Source: Demequina capsici (GTDB taxonomy: Bacteria > Actinomycetota > Actinomycetes > Actinomycetales > Demequinaceae). From it: 64,000 nucleotides of DNA. Positions 1 through 8,952 of the stretch are shown here, piece by piece (the first letter of the stretch is position 1; each line of letters begins with the position of its first letter). The notes below the pieces were generated by a model. The model was not told the DNA's origin. It made no database searches and was given only the letters and a program-made list of their open reading frames with translations. The stretch covers positions 1,488,001 to 1,552,000 of the forward strand of contig NZ_CP134880.1 in assembly GCF_032102965.1 (NCBI RefSeq), written 5' to 3'. The position numbers and the translations under genes were made by a program.

Positions 1-510
1 CGTGAGGGCTCCTGTCGCGAACCCGCTGACTCGTGGCCTCGCCTCGCGCCCGGGTACGCGCGGTGCGATCAGCGCCCACAGGCGCCGGTAGCCACCTGCC
101 ACTCCTCGTCCGATCGCGAAGGCGAGCCAGGAGCCTCCGGCCACGCCGATGGCACCCCACATCCAGTCGAAGCCGTCCGTGTCGGGCATCCCGACCGCTT
201 CGCGCACCGAGTTCTGCCACTCCAGGGCGAACGGCATCAGCGCGGCGGCCCCCACGAAGCCGACGGCGACGACGATCCACGCGCGTGCCTCGGCGGCGGC
301 AGGCAGCCGCCCCTTCGACAGCCGGGCGGCCACCCGCCACAGCAGGACCCCCACGCCGTAGCCGACAGCGAAGCCCAGGCCGGACACGAGACCTTGGCCC
401 CACGCGGGGCGAGGCAGCAGCGACGGCGTGAGCGACAGCGCCACCGCCACCAGGCCGACCGTCGCACCCGCGACATCGAGTCGGGATCCGCCCCGCGCCA
501 CCTTGACCAT
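1..510 (-). CDS. Membrane protein with alpha/beta-hydrolase family N-terminal domain (partial)
   Basis: This reading frame is open from an ATG at 510 to the left edge of the window, so only the first 170 residues are visible. The start has a good ribosome site (GGAAGGGG) about 7 bases upstream. Near the N-terminus it reads LSLTPSLLPRPAWGQG, followed by a glycine-rich membrane segment, LSGLGFAVGYGVG-like. This matches the membrane N-terminal region of the Abhydrolase_9 family. In that family, about four membrane segments precede a cytoplasmic or extracellular alpha/beta-hydrolase domain, which here would lie outside the window. Other hydrophobic stretches lie at about residues 78-95 and 118-135. 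The biochemical role is unknown. The family match is by motif recognition only. Confidence 0.72.
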   Translation of the reverse strand, partial: MVKVARGGSRLDVAGATVGLVAVALSLTPSLLPRPAWGQGLVSGLGFAVGYGVGVLLWRVAARLSKGRLPAAAEARAWIVVAVGFVGAAALMPFALEWQNSVREAVGMPDTDGFDWMWGAIGVAGGSWLAFAIGRGVAGGYRRLWALIAPRVPGREARPRVSGFATGALT

Positions 511-715
511 CCGATTCCCCTTCCGGCCCGAACTGCCCGCCCTGAGACGGGCGTTTTGCAGGGACGACCATGTGCCGCAAGCCTCCCACATCGGGCCGGT
601 TCGCGCGGCGTGGGGCGCGACCCTCATCGCGCGCGTTTGCTGACGCGTCAACGGTGGAGCAGTCTGGTGAACCAGAGTGACCCGCCGCACTGGACACGTT
701 CTGAGGGGACGCACC

Positions 716-1879
716 ATGGAGCTCGCACGTCGCGCAAGGTCCGCGGAGTCTGAGATAGCGCCCGTCACCGACTTCCTGGGGCAGATGGAGGTCCTGGCGC
801 GCATGCCAGGTGCAGTCGATCTGACCTTCGGCAATCCGCACGAGATGCCGCTCCCGGGGCTCGTCGCGGCCCTCGCCGCGCAGGTGCAGCCCCGCTCGGA
901 GACCTGGTTCGCGTACAAGACGAGCGAGGAACCTGCCCGCACCGCGGTCGCCACCGGGCTGAGCGCAGAGCTCGGCACCGCCTTCGAGCCCCAGGACGTC
1001 GCCATGACCCAGGGCGCGTTCGGAGCGATCTCGCTCGCGCTGCATCTCCTCACGGATCCGGCCGACGAGGTGATCGTGCCGGTGCCAGGGTGGTTCTGCT
1101 ACTCACCGATGCTGCGTTCCGCAGCGCTCACGCCGGTTCCCGTGCCGCTCGACGCCGACTCGTTCGACCTCGACCTGGACGCGATCGCCGCCGCGGTGAC
1201 TCCTCGTACCAGGATCATCGTCGTCAACTCCCCCGCCAATCCGACGGGGCGCGTGTACTCCCACGATCAGCTCACGGCCCTGGCGCGGCTGGCGGACGAC
1301 GCCTCGGGACGCATCGGGCGCCGCATCTGGATCCTCAGCGACGAGCCGTACCGCCGGATCCGCTTCGCCGGTGTGCCGTTCACGAGTCCCGCCACCGTCT
1401 ACCCGTGGACCCTGATCGACTACAGCTACGGGAAGATCCTGCTGGCCCCCGGCCAGCGCCTCGGGTATCTGGCGCTGTCACCCCTGATGCCAGCCGAGAC
1501 GCGCGCGGAGCTCCGTGCGGCGCTCACCCCGCTCCAGCTGTCCATCGGGTGGGGCTTCCCTGACGCGGTCATGCAGTACGCGGCGCCCGCTCTGGAGGAG
1601 GTGGGGATCGACCTTGTGGAGCTCGAGGCGAAGCGCGACCTGGTGCATGGTGCGCTCTCGGAGGCGGGATTCACGCTCACGCGCCCCGACGGCACCTTCT
1701 ATCTGTGGGGCGAGGCACCCGATGGCGACGGGGATGCGTTCGCGGCGCGCCTCGCAAACGATCAGGTCTACGTCATGCCGGGGCGGCTCTTCGAGCGTCC
1801 AGGACATTTCCGAATCAGCCTGACAGCCACCATGGACTCCCTGCAACGCGCCCTTCCCTTCCTGATCACGAGCGCGTGA
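716..1879 (+). CDS. PLP-dependent class I/II aminotransferase
   Basis: The product is a fold-type I aminotransferase of 387 residues, the usual length. It has NSPANPTG (substrate and cofactor loop), SDEPYRR (Asp binding the pyridine nitrogen, Tyr) and YSYGKILLAPGQRLGY, in which Lys240 should form the Schiff base with pyridoxal phosphate. The ATG at 716 is chosen because GAGGGG lies 8 bases upstream; a longer start at 677 has no ribosome site. The amino donor and acceptor cannot be read from the sequence. It stands alone, 243 bases before a sugar-transport operon, and nothing ties the two together functionally. Family assignment is firm, substrate unknown. Confidence 0.9.
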   Translation: MELARRARSAESEIAPVTDFLGQMEVLARMPGAVDLTFGNPHEMPLPGLVAALAAQVQPRSETWFAYKTSEEPARTAVATGLSAELGTAFEPQDVAMTQGAFGAISLALHLLTDPADEVIVPVPGWFCYSPMLRSAALTPVPVPLDADSFDLDLDAIAAAVTPRTRIIVVNSPANPTGRVYSHDQLTALARLADDASGRIGRRIWILSDEPYRRIRFAGVPFTSPATVYPWTLIDYSYGKILLAPGQRLGYLALSPLMPAETRAELRAALTPLQLSIGWGFPDAVMQYAAPALEEVGIDLVELEAKRDLVHGALSEAGFTLTRPDGTFYLWGEAPDGDGDAFAARLANDQVYVMPGRLFERPGHFRISLTATMDSLQRALPFLITSA

Positions 1880-2012
1880 CGCTCGCCGACGGCCGCCGTG
1901 GCGGCGCGTCTCCACGGCTCTGCGCGGGCTCCCCGGCGGCGCCGCCGACATCAATTCCATGGTGCGCGAACAGTTCTGCAGATTGCATATCTCTATCGAT
2001 TCCATGCTCATT

Positions 2013-2041
2013 TTGACGACCCTTCGAACCAGGCGTATATC
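2013..2041 (+). promoter_or_regulatory. Sigma-70-type promoter of the sugar ABC transporter operon
   Basis: TTGACG at 2013-2018 and TATATC at 2036-2041 are separated by exactly 17 bases. They sit in a short AT-rich patch inside otherwise GC-rich DNA. The predicted start is near 2048, giving a leader of about 75 bases before the lipoprotein ATG at 2123. A repressor site (LacI or ROK type would be usual for such operons) may lie nearby, but no clear palindrome was identified. Confidence 0.6.
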
Positions 2042-2122
2042 AGAAATTGGAGCCGCATTTGTCGGCCCGGCGGCATGATCGCGACTCCCTACCCAATGCG
2101 GCAATGGAGGCGCGGGAAGATC

Positions 2123-3424
2123 ATGTACACCCCACGAAGGTTCGCCGGCGTGATCGCCGGCGTGATGGCTGCTGGACTTGCGCTCACGGCGTGCAGCGGC
2201 AACGGAGGCTCTCCCACGGAGAGTGCGAGCGGCACGGCGTCCGGAAGCATGGGCACCGCGACCGAGGTCGAGGTCTTCACCTGGTGGACGTCCGGCGGTG
2301 AGAAGGCCGGCCTCGACGGACTGGTGAGCGTGCTCGCCGACAAGTACCCGAACGTGACGTTCGTCAACGGCGCGGTGGCCGGTGGTGCAGGCTCCGCGGC
2401 CAAGGACCTGCTGCAGTCCCGTCTGCAGGCCAACGATCCGCCCGATACATTCCAGGCGCACGCGGGCGCGGAGCTCGACGACTACATCGCGGCAGGTCAG
2501 GTGCAGGACATCAGCGACCTGTACACGGAGTTCGGCCTCACCGACGTGTTCCCGGCGGACCTTCTCAGCCTGCTCACGGTGGACGGCGCCATCTACTCGG
2601 TGCCGGCGAACATCCACCGCGCGAACGTCGTGTGGGCGAACCCGTCGGTGCTCGAGGCCGCCGGCCTCGACTCGACTGCCACCTACGCGACGATGTCCGA
2701 CTGGTTCACGGCGCTCGACGCCGTGCAGGCATCCGGCCAGACCGCCTTGTCGATCGCCACCACGTGGACCCAGGTCCAGCTGCTGGAGACGGTCCTCATC
2801 TCGGATCTCGGTGCGGACGGCTACATCGGCCTGTGGGACGGAACCACCGACTGGACCGGCAGCGGCGTGACGGCGGCGCTGGAGGACTTCCAGAAGCTGA
2901 TGAGCTACACCAACACGGACCGTGACGGCCTCGACTGGCCCGACGCGCTCCAGATGGTGGTCGACGGCACGGCCGGGTTCAACGTGATGGGCGACTGGGC
3001 GGCGGGCGAGCTCGACACTCAGAGCCTCACGGCGGGAACGGACTACATCTACTTCCCGGTGCCAGGCACGTCGGGCATCTTCGACTTCCTTTCCGACTCC
3101 TTCACACTGCCCGTAGGTGCACCGCACCCCGACGGCGCGAAGGCGTGGTTGGACGTCGTCGGCTCGCTTGAGGGTCAGACGGCCTTCAACATCGCGAAGG
3201 GCTCCATCCCTGCCCGCACCGACGCGGACCCGAGCCTGTTCAACGCATACCAGCAGAGCGCGATCAAGGACTTCGCGTCCGACACGATCGTCCCGTCGCT
3301 GGCTCACGGCGCCGCAGCACCGATCGCCCAGCTGAACGCGATCTCCGACGCCACGAGCAAGTTCACCTCGGGTGGCTCCGACCTTGCCACCTTCCAGACG
3401 GAGCTGGCCGCCTCGGCCGGCTGA
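2123..3424 (+). CDS. Carbohydrate ABC transporter substrate-binding lipoprotein
   Basis: This is the extracellular solute receptor of a CUT1-type sugar importer, 433 residues. The N-terminus MYTPRRFAGVIAG is followed by a hydrophobic segment and the lipobox LTAC, so Cys24 is the lipidation site. A Ser/Gly/Thr-rich linker then leads into a family 1 extracellular binding domain, with an EVEVFTWWTSGGEKAGLDGL start and PDTFQAHAGAELDDY typical of the fold. The start at 2123 is fixed by the signal peptide; in-frame sequence upstream is not protein-like. It is first in an operon with two permeases. The sugar is unknown. A shared MsiK-like ATPase encoded elsewhere would be needed for transport. Confidence 0.92.
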   Translation: MYTPRRFAGVIAGVMAAGLALTACSGNGGSPTESASGTASGSMGTATEVEVFTWWTSGGEKAGLDGLVSVLADKYPNVTFVNGAVAGGAGSAAKDLLQSRLQANDPPDTFQAHAGAELDDYIAAGQVQDISDLYTEFGLTDVFPADLLSLLTVDGAIYSVPANIHRANVVWANPSVLEAAGLDSTATYATMSDWFTALDAVQASGQTALSIATTWTQVQLLETVLISDLGADGYIGLWDGTTDWTGSGVTAALEDFQKLMSYTNTDRDGLDWPDALQMVVDGTAGFNVMGDWAAGELDTQSLTAGTDYIYFPVPGTSGIFDFLSDSFTLPVGAPHPDGAKAWLDVVGSLEGQTAFNIAKGSIPARTDADPSLFNAYQQSAIKDFASDTIVPSLAHGAAAPIAQLNAISDATSKFTSGGSDLATFQTELAASAG

Positions 3425-3461
3425 CCCGAAGGGCGCTGCCCGCTCGATCTCCGGGTCGGGC
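3423..3461 (+). terminator. Possible intercistronic hairpin between receptor and permease genes
   Basis: GACCCG (3423-3428) can pair with CGGGTC (3452-3457), or alternatively GCCCG (3438-3442) with CGGGC (3457-3461). Hairpins here commonly protect or attenuate transcripts so that the receptor is made in excess over the permeases. There is no T-run, so full termination is unlikely. Confidence 0.35.
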
Positions 3462-3504
3462 GGGCTCCGCCGTGGCCGCGATACGAGCTGAGAGGGGTTG
3501 CGTC

Positions 3505-4407
3505 ATGCTTCGGGACATCCGCCGGTGGGGCCCGCCGCTGCTGCTGATCTCGCCGTCCTTGATCCTCGTCGGGATCTTCGTGTACGGACTGATCGCCATC
3601 AACACGTACACGTCGATGACGGACATGCACACGGCGGCCCAGACGACAGGCAAGGCTCCGGTGTCGTTCGTCGGACTCCAGAACTACTGGGAGCTGTTGG
3701 CAAGCGACTCCTTCCAGCACTCGCTGAAGAACCTCGCCCTGTACACGATCGTGTTCCTCTCGGGCGCGCTCGTGTTCGGCTTCATGTGGGCGTGGCTGCT
3801 GGATCGTCCCGTCAAGTACGAGGGCGTATTCCGCTCGATCTATCTGTTCCCGATGGCGGTCTCCTTCATCGCCTCCGGCGTCGTCTGGCGTTGGCTCCTC
3901 AACTCCAACGTGGACGACAAGGCGACCGGCCTCAACCGGCTCTTCCAGATCGTCGGCTTGAACTTCCTGCAGAACGGCTGGTGGAACAACGTCAACGTCG
4001 GCATCACGGCCATCGCGATCCCAGCGATCTGGCAGCTGGCCGGATACATCATGGCTCTGTTCCTGGCCGGCTTCCGTGGCATCCCCCAGGAGCTCCGCGA
4101 GGCCGCACGGGTCGACGGCGTCTCCGAGTTCCAGCTCTATCGGCTGGTGGTCTTCCCCCAGCTCACGCCGATCCTGCTGTCCGCGGTCATCGTGATCGGC
4201 CACATGTCGCTCAAGGTGTTCGACCTGATCATGTCGATCTCGAAACCGGCGAACTATCAGACCAAGGTGCCCGCGATCGACATGTTCGTGTTCAAGAGCC
4301 AGTACGACTATGCGAACTCGGCTGCCGTCGGCGTGATCCTGCTGGTCATCGTGGCGGTGCTGATCGTGCCCTACCTGGTCCACGTGGCGCGCTCGGGGAG
4401 GCGATGA
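3505..4407 (+). CDS. Carbohydrate ABC transporter permease (MalF/UgpA type)
   Basis: First inner-membrane subunit of the sugar importer, 300 residues with about six membrane segments. The first is near residues 12-33, after a short cytoplasmic RDIRRWG start. The EAA loop that docks on the ATPase reads ELREAARVDGVSEFQLY at about residues 196-212. The ATG at 3505 has AGGGG 7 bases upstream and removes an implausible 11-residue extension. It lies 80 bases after the receptor gene and 3 bases before the second permease, so all three are co-transcribed. Confidence 0.92.
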   Translation: MLRDIRRWGPPLLLISPSLILVGIFVYGLIAINTYTSMTDMHTAAQTTGKAPVSFVGLQNYWELLASDSFQHSLKNLALYTIVFLSGALVFGFMWAWLLDRPVKYEGVFRSIYLFPMAVSFIASGVVWRWLLNSNVDDKATGLNRLFQIVGLNFLQNGWWNNVNVGITAIAIPAIWQLAGYIMALFLAGFRGIPQELREAARVDGVSEFQLYRLVVFPQLTPILLSAVIVIGHMSLKVFDLIMSISKPANYQTKVPAIDMFVFKSQYDYANSAAVGVILLVIVAVLIVPYLVHVARSGRR

Positions 4408-4410
4408 GCC

Positions 4411-5301
4411 ATGGCTGTGACCGAGGCTCAGACCACGTCATCGGCGCCGTCCCCGCGGCCGCCGAGGCGCCAGGTGGACCCGCGCTACGCGCTCGGCCGC
4501 ACCGTCAAGTACCTGGTGCTCTTCTTCTTCCTGGTAGTCGTCCTGATCCCCGTCTACGTCCTCGTGGTGACCAGCTTCAAGGGATCGGGCGACGCGACGG
4601 CGGCACGCGCGTGGAGCCTGCCGACCGTGTGGGTGCTCGACAACTGGGGCGAGGCATGGACGACGCTGGCGCCCGCGATCGGCCGGTCGGTGATGCTGGC
4701 GGTGCCCGCCTCGATCATCTCGTCGATCCTCGGCTCGATGAACGGATTCGTGCTGTCCAGGTGGCGATTCCGAGGAGCGGATGTCGTCTTCACCCTGATC
4801 CTGTTCGGGATGTTCATCCCCTACCAGGCCGTGATGATCCCGCTGCTCCAGCTGGTGCTCGGCATCGGGCTGCCCAGCGGCGTTCCCACGCTGATCATGC
4901 TGCACGTCATCTACGGAATCCCCATCACGACCCTGATCTTCCGCAACTACTACGAGTCCGTGCCCATCGAGCTGATCGAGGCCGGGCGCGTGGACGGTGC
5001 AGGGATGCTGCGCGCGTACTGGTCGATCGTCCTGCCACTGTCCATCCCGAGCTTCGTGGTGGTCCTCATCTGGCAGTTCACGTCCATCTGGAACGACTTC
5101 CTTTTCGCCGTGTTCTTCTCGTCGTCGCAGAACGGGCCTGTCACGCTGGCGCTCAACAACCTGGCGAACGGTTCGATCCTCGCGAACTACGGCGCATCCA
5201 TGGCGGGCGCTCTCCTGGCCTCCGCACCGACGATGCTCGTCTACATCCTGCTGGGCAAGTACTTCATCGGCGGGCTGATGTCCGGCTCTGTGAAGGGCTG
5301 A
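4411..5301 (+). CDS. Carbohydrate ABC transporter permease (MalG/UgpE type)
   Basis: Second inner-membrane subunit of the importer, 296 residues. A Pro/Arg-rich cytoplasmic N-terminus precedes the first membrane helix (about residues 33-53). The periplasmic loop has the family's GNW-like segment (LDNWGEAW). The EAA loop is ELIEAGRVDGAGMLRAYW, about residues 187-206. The end GKYFIGGLMSGSVKG is the classical C-terminus of MalG-like proteins. It follows the first permease by 3 bases. No ATPase gene follows; the next gene is convergent. Confidence 0.92.
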   Translation: MAVTEAQTTSSAPSPRPPRRQVDPRYALGRTVKYLVLFFFLVVVLIPVYVLVVTSFKGSGDATAARAWSLPTVWVLDNWGEAWTTLAPAIGRSVMLAVPASIISSILGSMNGFVLSRWRFRGADVVFTLILFGMFIPYQAVMIPLLQLVLGIGLPSGVPTLIMLHVIYGIPITTLIFRNYYESVPIELIEAGRVDGAGMLRAYWSIVLPLSIPSFVVVLIWQFTSIWNDFLFAVFFSSSQNGPVTLALNNLANGSILANYGASMAGALLASAPTMLVYILLGKYFIGGLMSGSVKG

Positions 5302-5307
5302 CGCGTC

Positions 5308-5709
5308 TCAGCATGCAGGCGTTGCGCGCAGGGTGCGAGCGGGACCGCGTCGCCTGACGGAACGACGCGGCTTCGGGGCCTTCGGGGGCAGGGTCGCGAC
5401 GTATGCCAGCGCGCGTTCCAACCAGGCGACCTTCGCGCCATCCTCCAGGTCCGGAGGGAGCGAGGCATAGCCGCCCATGGGTCGTCCGGCGGGGCCGAAC
5501 GGGCCGCTCCCCGGGAGCGCGCGGAGATCGTCGAGCGCCGTCGGATCAAGCTTGACCCCCACGGCATCGCCGAACAGTCCGGCGAACATGTTGCCGTTGA
5601 CGAAGGCGCCGACGCTTCCGAACATGGGTCGGACCTCGATCCCCGCCAGTCCGTCGACCAACGACCGGAAGTACGCCTTGGCCTCGTCGGAATGCTGAGG
5701 AAGCTGCAT
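5308..5709 (-). CDS. TfoX/Sxy N-terminal domain protein
   Basis: A 133-residue protein with a TfoX N-terminal domain: VRPMFGSVGAFVNGNMFAGL, then FGPAGRPMGGYASLPPDL, a helix, and YVATLPPKAPKPRR. TfoX/Sxy is known as a competence regulator in proteobacteria. Stand-alone N-terminal-domain proteins in actinobacteria have no established role. The ATG at 5709 has GGAGAGGG just upstream; a longer frame to 5814 has no ribosome site. It converges on the permease operon with 6 bases between stops. A second, truncated relative is encoded at 17262-17423. Confidence 0.8.
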   Translation of the reverse strand: MQLPQHSDEAKAYFRSLVDGLAGIEVRPMFGSVGAFVNGNMFAGLFGDAVGVKLDPTALDDLRALPGSGPFGPAGRPMGGYASLPPDLEDGAKVAWLERALAYVATLPPKAPKPRRSVRRRGPARTLRATPAC

Positions 5710-5903
5710 CGTCCGCCCTCTCCATGCTCGTGACCACGTGCTGCAGGGCCTCGTGCAGGACGCGGTCTCCTGTGGGAAGCATAGGCGCTCGATACCGCGG
5801 CATGCGGGGCTCACAAAGCGGTGGACGCGTCAACGTGTAAGCGTCCGAATCACCGCGAAGGGGGCGGCGCGCTTCGGATCAACACCGATCAAGGGGAGTG
5901 CAG

Positions 5904-8246
5904 ATGCAACGCAGGACACGGGGGTGGCTGGCCGCGACGACGGCAGCCATGACGATCAGCGCCGGGACAGCCTTGGCGCCCACCGCGGTGGGGGCACCTG
6001 CCGCTGACACAGCGGACGACACCGCCAGCGTCGAGTCGCGGCCCGACAACCGGCCGGGCCCGCTCACGCAGAGGCAGAATGAACGACGCAAGGCCGCCCA
6101 GGACCTCATCCTGTCCGGCCAGGCTGAGGCAGGCACGGACGGCGGGGTCGAGCTCGGCGAGGGCAAGCACTACCAGGACACCGTCACGGGCACGGGTCAG
6201 GTGTTCACGATCCTGGCCGAGTTCGGCGATCAGGGCAGCGGAAAGCTGGGCACCACGCCCGGCCCCCTTCACAACGAGATCGAGGAGCCGGACCGGTCCG
6301 TCAACAACTCGACGCACTGGGTGGACGACTTCAACCGGGCCTACTACGAGGACCTCTTCTTCGGCCCCGGTGACTCGTTCGCCGACTTCTACACCCAGCA
6401 GTCGTCCGGCAGCTACACCGTCGCAGGCGAGGTCTCGGATTGGGTCAAGGTGCCTGGAAACGCGTCCACCTATGGGGACAACAGCGTCGAGGACTACGGA
6501 GGAGCCTGGCAGTTCATCGCCGACGCAGCGAACGCCTGGTACGACGCGCAGGTGGCCAAGGGCACGAGCCTGGAGGACATCAAGGCAGAGCTCGCGTCCT
6601 ACGACGTATGGGACCGCTACGACGTCGACGGCGACGGCAATTTCAACGAGCCCGACGGCTACCTGGACCACTTCCAGGCCGTGCACGCCGGCGAGGGCGA
6701 GGATGCAGGCGGTGGCGCTCAAGGCGACGACGCGATCTGGTCCCATCGCTGGTACGTGAACGCGACGGACTACGGAGTGACGGGCCCGACCATCACGCTG
6801 ACCGACCCTGACACAGGCCTCGACTACGCCGGGCAGGTCAAGCTCGGCGGCACCCAGATCGGCGACACCGGCATCTGGATCGGCGACTACACCGTCGAGG
6901 CGGAGAACGGTGGTCTGGGGGTCTTCGCGCACGAGTTCGCGCATGACCTGGGCCTCCCGGACCTGTACGACACCGCGGGCGGCGAGAACTCCACCGCGTT
7001 CTGGACCCTCATGTCCAGCGGCTCGTGGCTGGGCGACGGCGGGGACGACATCGGCACCAAGCCCAACTACTTCGGACCGTGGGAGAAGCTGCAGCTCGGA
7101 TGGCTCGACTGGGCGTACGTGGGACCGGGCACGTCCGGGACATACACGCTGAGCCCCGCGGCGCTGCAGACGGCGGGCCAGGAGCAGGCGCTCATCGTCG
7201 ATGTGCCGGATGAGGGCATCACGAACGAATACACGACACCTCGCTCGGGCTCGTACGCCTGGTGGACTGGCAGCGCAGACGACCTGAACGTCACTCTCAC
7301 GCGGGACCTTGATCTGACAGGGCTGAGGTCGGCGACGGTGACCGCGAAGGCCTGGTACGACATCGAGGCAGGGTACGACTACCTGTACGCCGAGTACTCG
7401 ACGGACGGCGGCGCGAACTGGACCGAGGTGGGCAAGCCGGTGGACGGGTCGTCGAACGGCCGATGGTCCACGTTGCGATACACCGTCCCCGGCGGTGGTG
7501 CCGTCCAGTTCAGGTTCCGCTACCAGACCGACGGCGGGGTCCACTATGCCGGAGCCTTCCTCGATGACATCGTCATCAAGAGCGGCGGCACCACGCTCGC
7601 GACGGACGACGTCGAGTCGGACGTCAGCGACTGGACGCCGGACGGGTTCAGCCGCTCCACCGGCACGGAGACGAGCGAAGGCGACCGGTACTACCTGGTG
7701 GAGAACCGCACGTACGTCGGCTACGACACGACGCTCCGCACGGGTCCGTACCAGTTCGACGCGGCGTATACCGCGCCAGATCAGGTGGAGCATTTCGCCT
7801 TCCAGGATGGCATGCTCGTGTGGGTGGTCGACGAGGCGTACAGCGACAACAACACGATCGAGCATCCCGGACACGGGCTGGCGCTTCCCGTGGACTCGCA
7901 CCCCGCGAAGTTCACCTATCCGGACGGCACGGCTCCGAGCAATCGACGTCAGCCGTTCGACGCCGCGTTCGGCCTCAACACGCTGACGGCGGTGTCACTG
8001 CACAAGGAGATCATCGTCGGCAAGGGCAAGTCGCAGTCGATCCAGTCGGTCGCCGCGGTCGGCTCCGACGGCACCACCACGCAGATCGGGACCTTCGACG
8101 ACCAGCAGGTCGACGCGTTCTTCGATGAGTCGAACCCGCTCGGAGGCGTGCTTGTCGCGGGTGCCGGCGTCACCGTCGGCGTGACGAGCCAGACGACCGG
8201 AGGCACGATGACGGTCGACGTGGTGAACCCGGACCCTGCCGCGTAG
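5904..8246 (+). CDS. Secreted M6-family metalloprotease (immune inhibitor A-like)
   Basis: A 780-residue exported protease. Residues 1-31 form a signal peptide (MQRRTRGWLAATTAAM start, probable cleavage after AVGA), followed by an acidic propeptide. The catalytic domain carries HEFAHDLGLPDLYDT at about 343-357, an HExxHxxGxxD zinc site with Glu344 as general base. A downstream jelly-roll/MAM-like domain (about residues 455-565: DLDLTGLRSATVTAKAW, then YLYAEYSTDGGANW and FLDDIVI) is typical of InhA-like enzymes. The C-terminus ends NPDPAA without a sortase motif, so the protein is probably released. The ATG at 5904 lies 5 bases after AAGGGGAG. Single-gene transcript closed by the hairpin at 8262-8301. 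Confidence 0.92.
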   Translation: MQRRTRGWLAATTAAMTISAGTALAPTAVGAPAADTADDTASVESRPDNRPGPLTQRQNERRKAAQDLILSGQAEAGTDGGVELGEGKHYQDTVTGTGQVFTILAEFGDQGSGKLGTTPGPLHNEIEEPDRSVNNSTHWVDDFNRAYYEDLFFGPGDSFADFYTQQSSGSYTVAGEVSDWVKVPGNASTYGDNSVEDYGGAWQFIADAANAWYDAQVAKGTSLEDIKAELASYDVWDRYDVDGDGNFNEPDGYLDHFQAVHAGEGEDAGGGAQGDDAIWSHRWYVNATDYGVTGPTITLTDPDTGLDYAGQVKLGGTQIGDTGIWIGDYTVEAENGGLGVFAHEFAHDLGLPDLYDTAGGENSTAFWTLMSSGSWLGDGGDDIGTKPNYFGPWEKLQLGWLDWAYVGPGTSGTYTLSPAALQTAGQEQALIVDVPDEGITNEYTTPRSGSYAWWTGSADDLNVTLTRDLDLTGLRSATVTAKAWYDIEAGYDYLYAEYSTDGGANWTEVGKPVDGSSNGRWSTLRYTVPGGGAVQFRFRYQTDGGVHYAGAFLDDIVIKSGGTTLATDDVESDVSDWTPDGFSRSTGTETSEGDRYYLVENRTYVGYDTTLRTGPYQFDAAYTAPDQVEHFAFQDGMLVWVVDEAYSDNNTIEHPGHGLALPVDSHPAKFTYPDGTAPSNRRQPFDAAFGLNTLTAVSLHKEIIVGKGKSQSIQSVAAVGSDGTTTQIGTFDDQQVDAFFDESNPLGGVLVAGAGVTVGVTSQTTGGTMTVDVVNPDPAA

Positions 8247-8261
8247 GCGAAGCGGAGCGAC

Positions 8262-8301
8262 GACGACGGGCCCGTCACCTCACGGCGGCGGGCCCGTCGT
8301 C
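8262..8301. terminator. Bidirectional terminator hairpin
   Basis: A 13-base perfect inverted repeat (8262-8274 with 8289-8301, sequence GACGACGGGCCCG and its complement) sits between the convergent protease and DUF2231 genes. There is no T-run, as is common in high-GC actinobacteria. It probably serves both genes. Confidence 0.75.
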
Positions 8302-8306
8302 ACAGG

Positions 8307-8801
8307 TCAGCTGCCCGCTCCGCTCCAGTCGCCCTGGTCGCTCCAGACGGCCTGGGCGCCCGCGTCGCCCACGATGATGACGTCGGCCGTGGTGCCGACC
8401 GCTGCGACCGCGAGCAGGGCTCCCAGCACGATCGAGACGGCCCGTCCGCGGGATCCGGCCTCGCCGCTCTGCCGTGCCTGGCGGCGCATCCACCACCAGT
8501 AGGCCCACGCCAGGATCAGGAAGACGATCACCACGGGCACGAGCTGGTCCGCGCCCTCGGTGTGCTTCTGCAGCAGGGTGCTGTCGGGAACCCGCTCCTC
8601 GAGCCACTCCCCTGCCTGCTTGGCGAGCGCCGTGCTGATCGCACCCGCGGTCACGAGGATCGGCATGCCGATACCCAGCCACCGTCGCGCGGCGGGCCAC
8701 ACCACCACCGCGATCGCCGCCAGCGCCGCGAGCGGGACCAGCACGATGACGGCATGGACGAGCAGGGGGTGTGCAGGGATACCGTTGACGGTCCAGCTCA
8801 T
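8307..8801 (-). CDS. DUF2231 family membrane protein
   Basis: A 164-residue protein beginning MSWTVNGIPAHPLLVHAV, the diagnostic start of DUF2231 membrane proteins, whose function is unknown. Four membrane segments are expected: about residues 14-34, 43-60, 88-105 and 125-147. WAYWWWMRRQ caps the third, with positive residues following. The ATG at 8801 has AAGGAAGG immediately upstream. The longer open frame to 9101 overlaps the promoter of the divergent peptidase gene and is rejected. Confidence 0.82.
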   Translation of the reverse strand: MSWTVNGIPAHPLLVHAVIVLVPLAALAAIAVVVWPAARRWLGIGMPILVTAGAISTALAKQAGEWLEERVPDSTLLQKHTEGADQLVPVVIVFLILAWAYWWWMRRQARQSGEAGSRGRAVSIVLGALLAVAAVGTTADVIIVGDAGAQAVWSDQGDWSGAGS

Positions 8802-8952
8802 GATTCCTTCCTTCCACTCAGGATGGCGGGACGCACGCCCGCTGGGGTCAGTGAACCGCCGGGGCCCCAAGAATCCACCAAAGTTCACGGATGCGACCAC
8901 GGCCGAGCACGCCATAGGGTGGGCGCACCACTCTGATCGGATCGGAGCGCTC

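Noticed and set aside
1478-3307. 609-codon open frame on the minus strand
   Set aside because: Lies antisense to the aminotransferase and sugar-receptor genes, is Arg/His/Val-rich with no recognisable domain, and reflects GC-rich third positions of the real genes.
5889-7901. 670-codon minus-strand frame opposite the metalloprotease
   Set aside because: No domain, no ribosome site, and the opposing protease has signal peptide and zinc motif.
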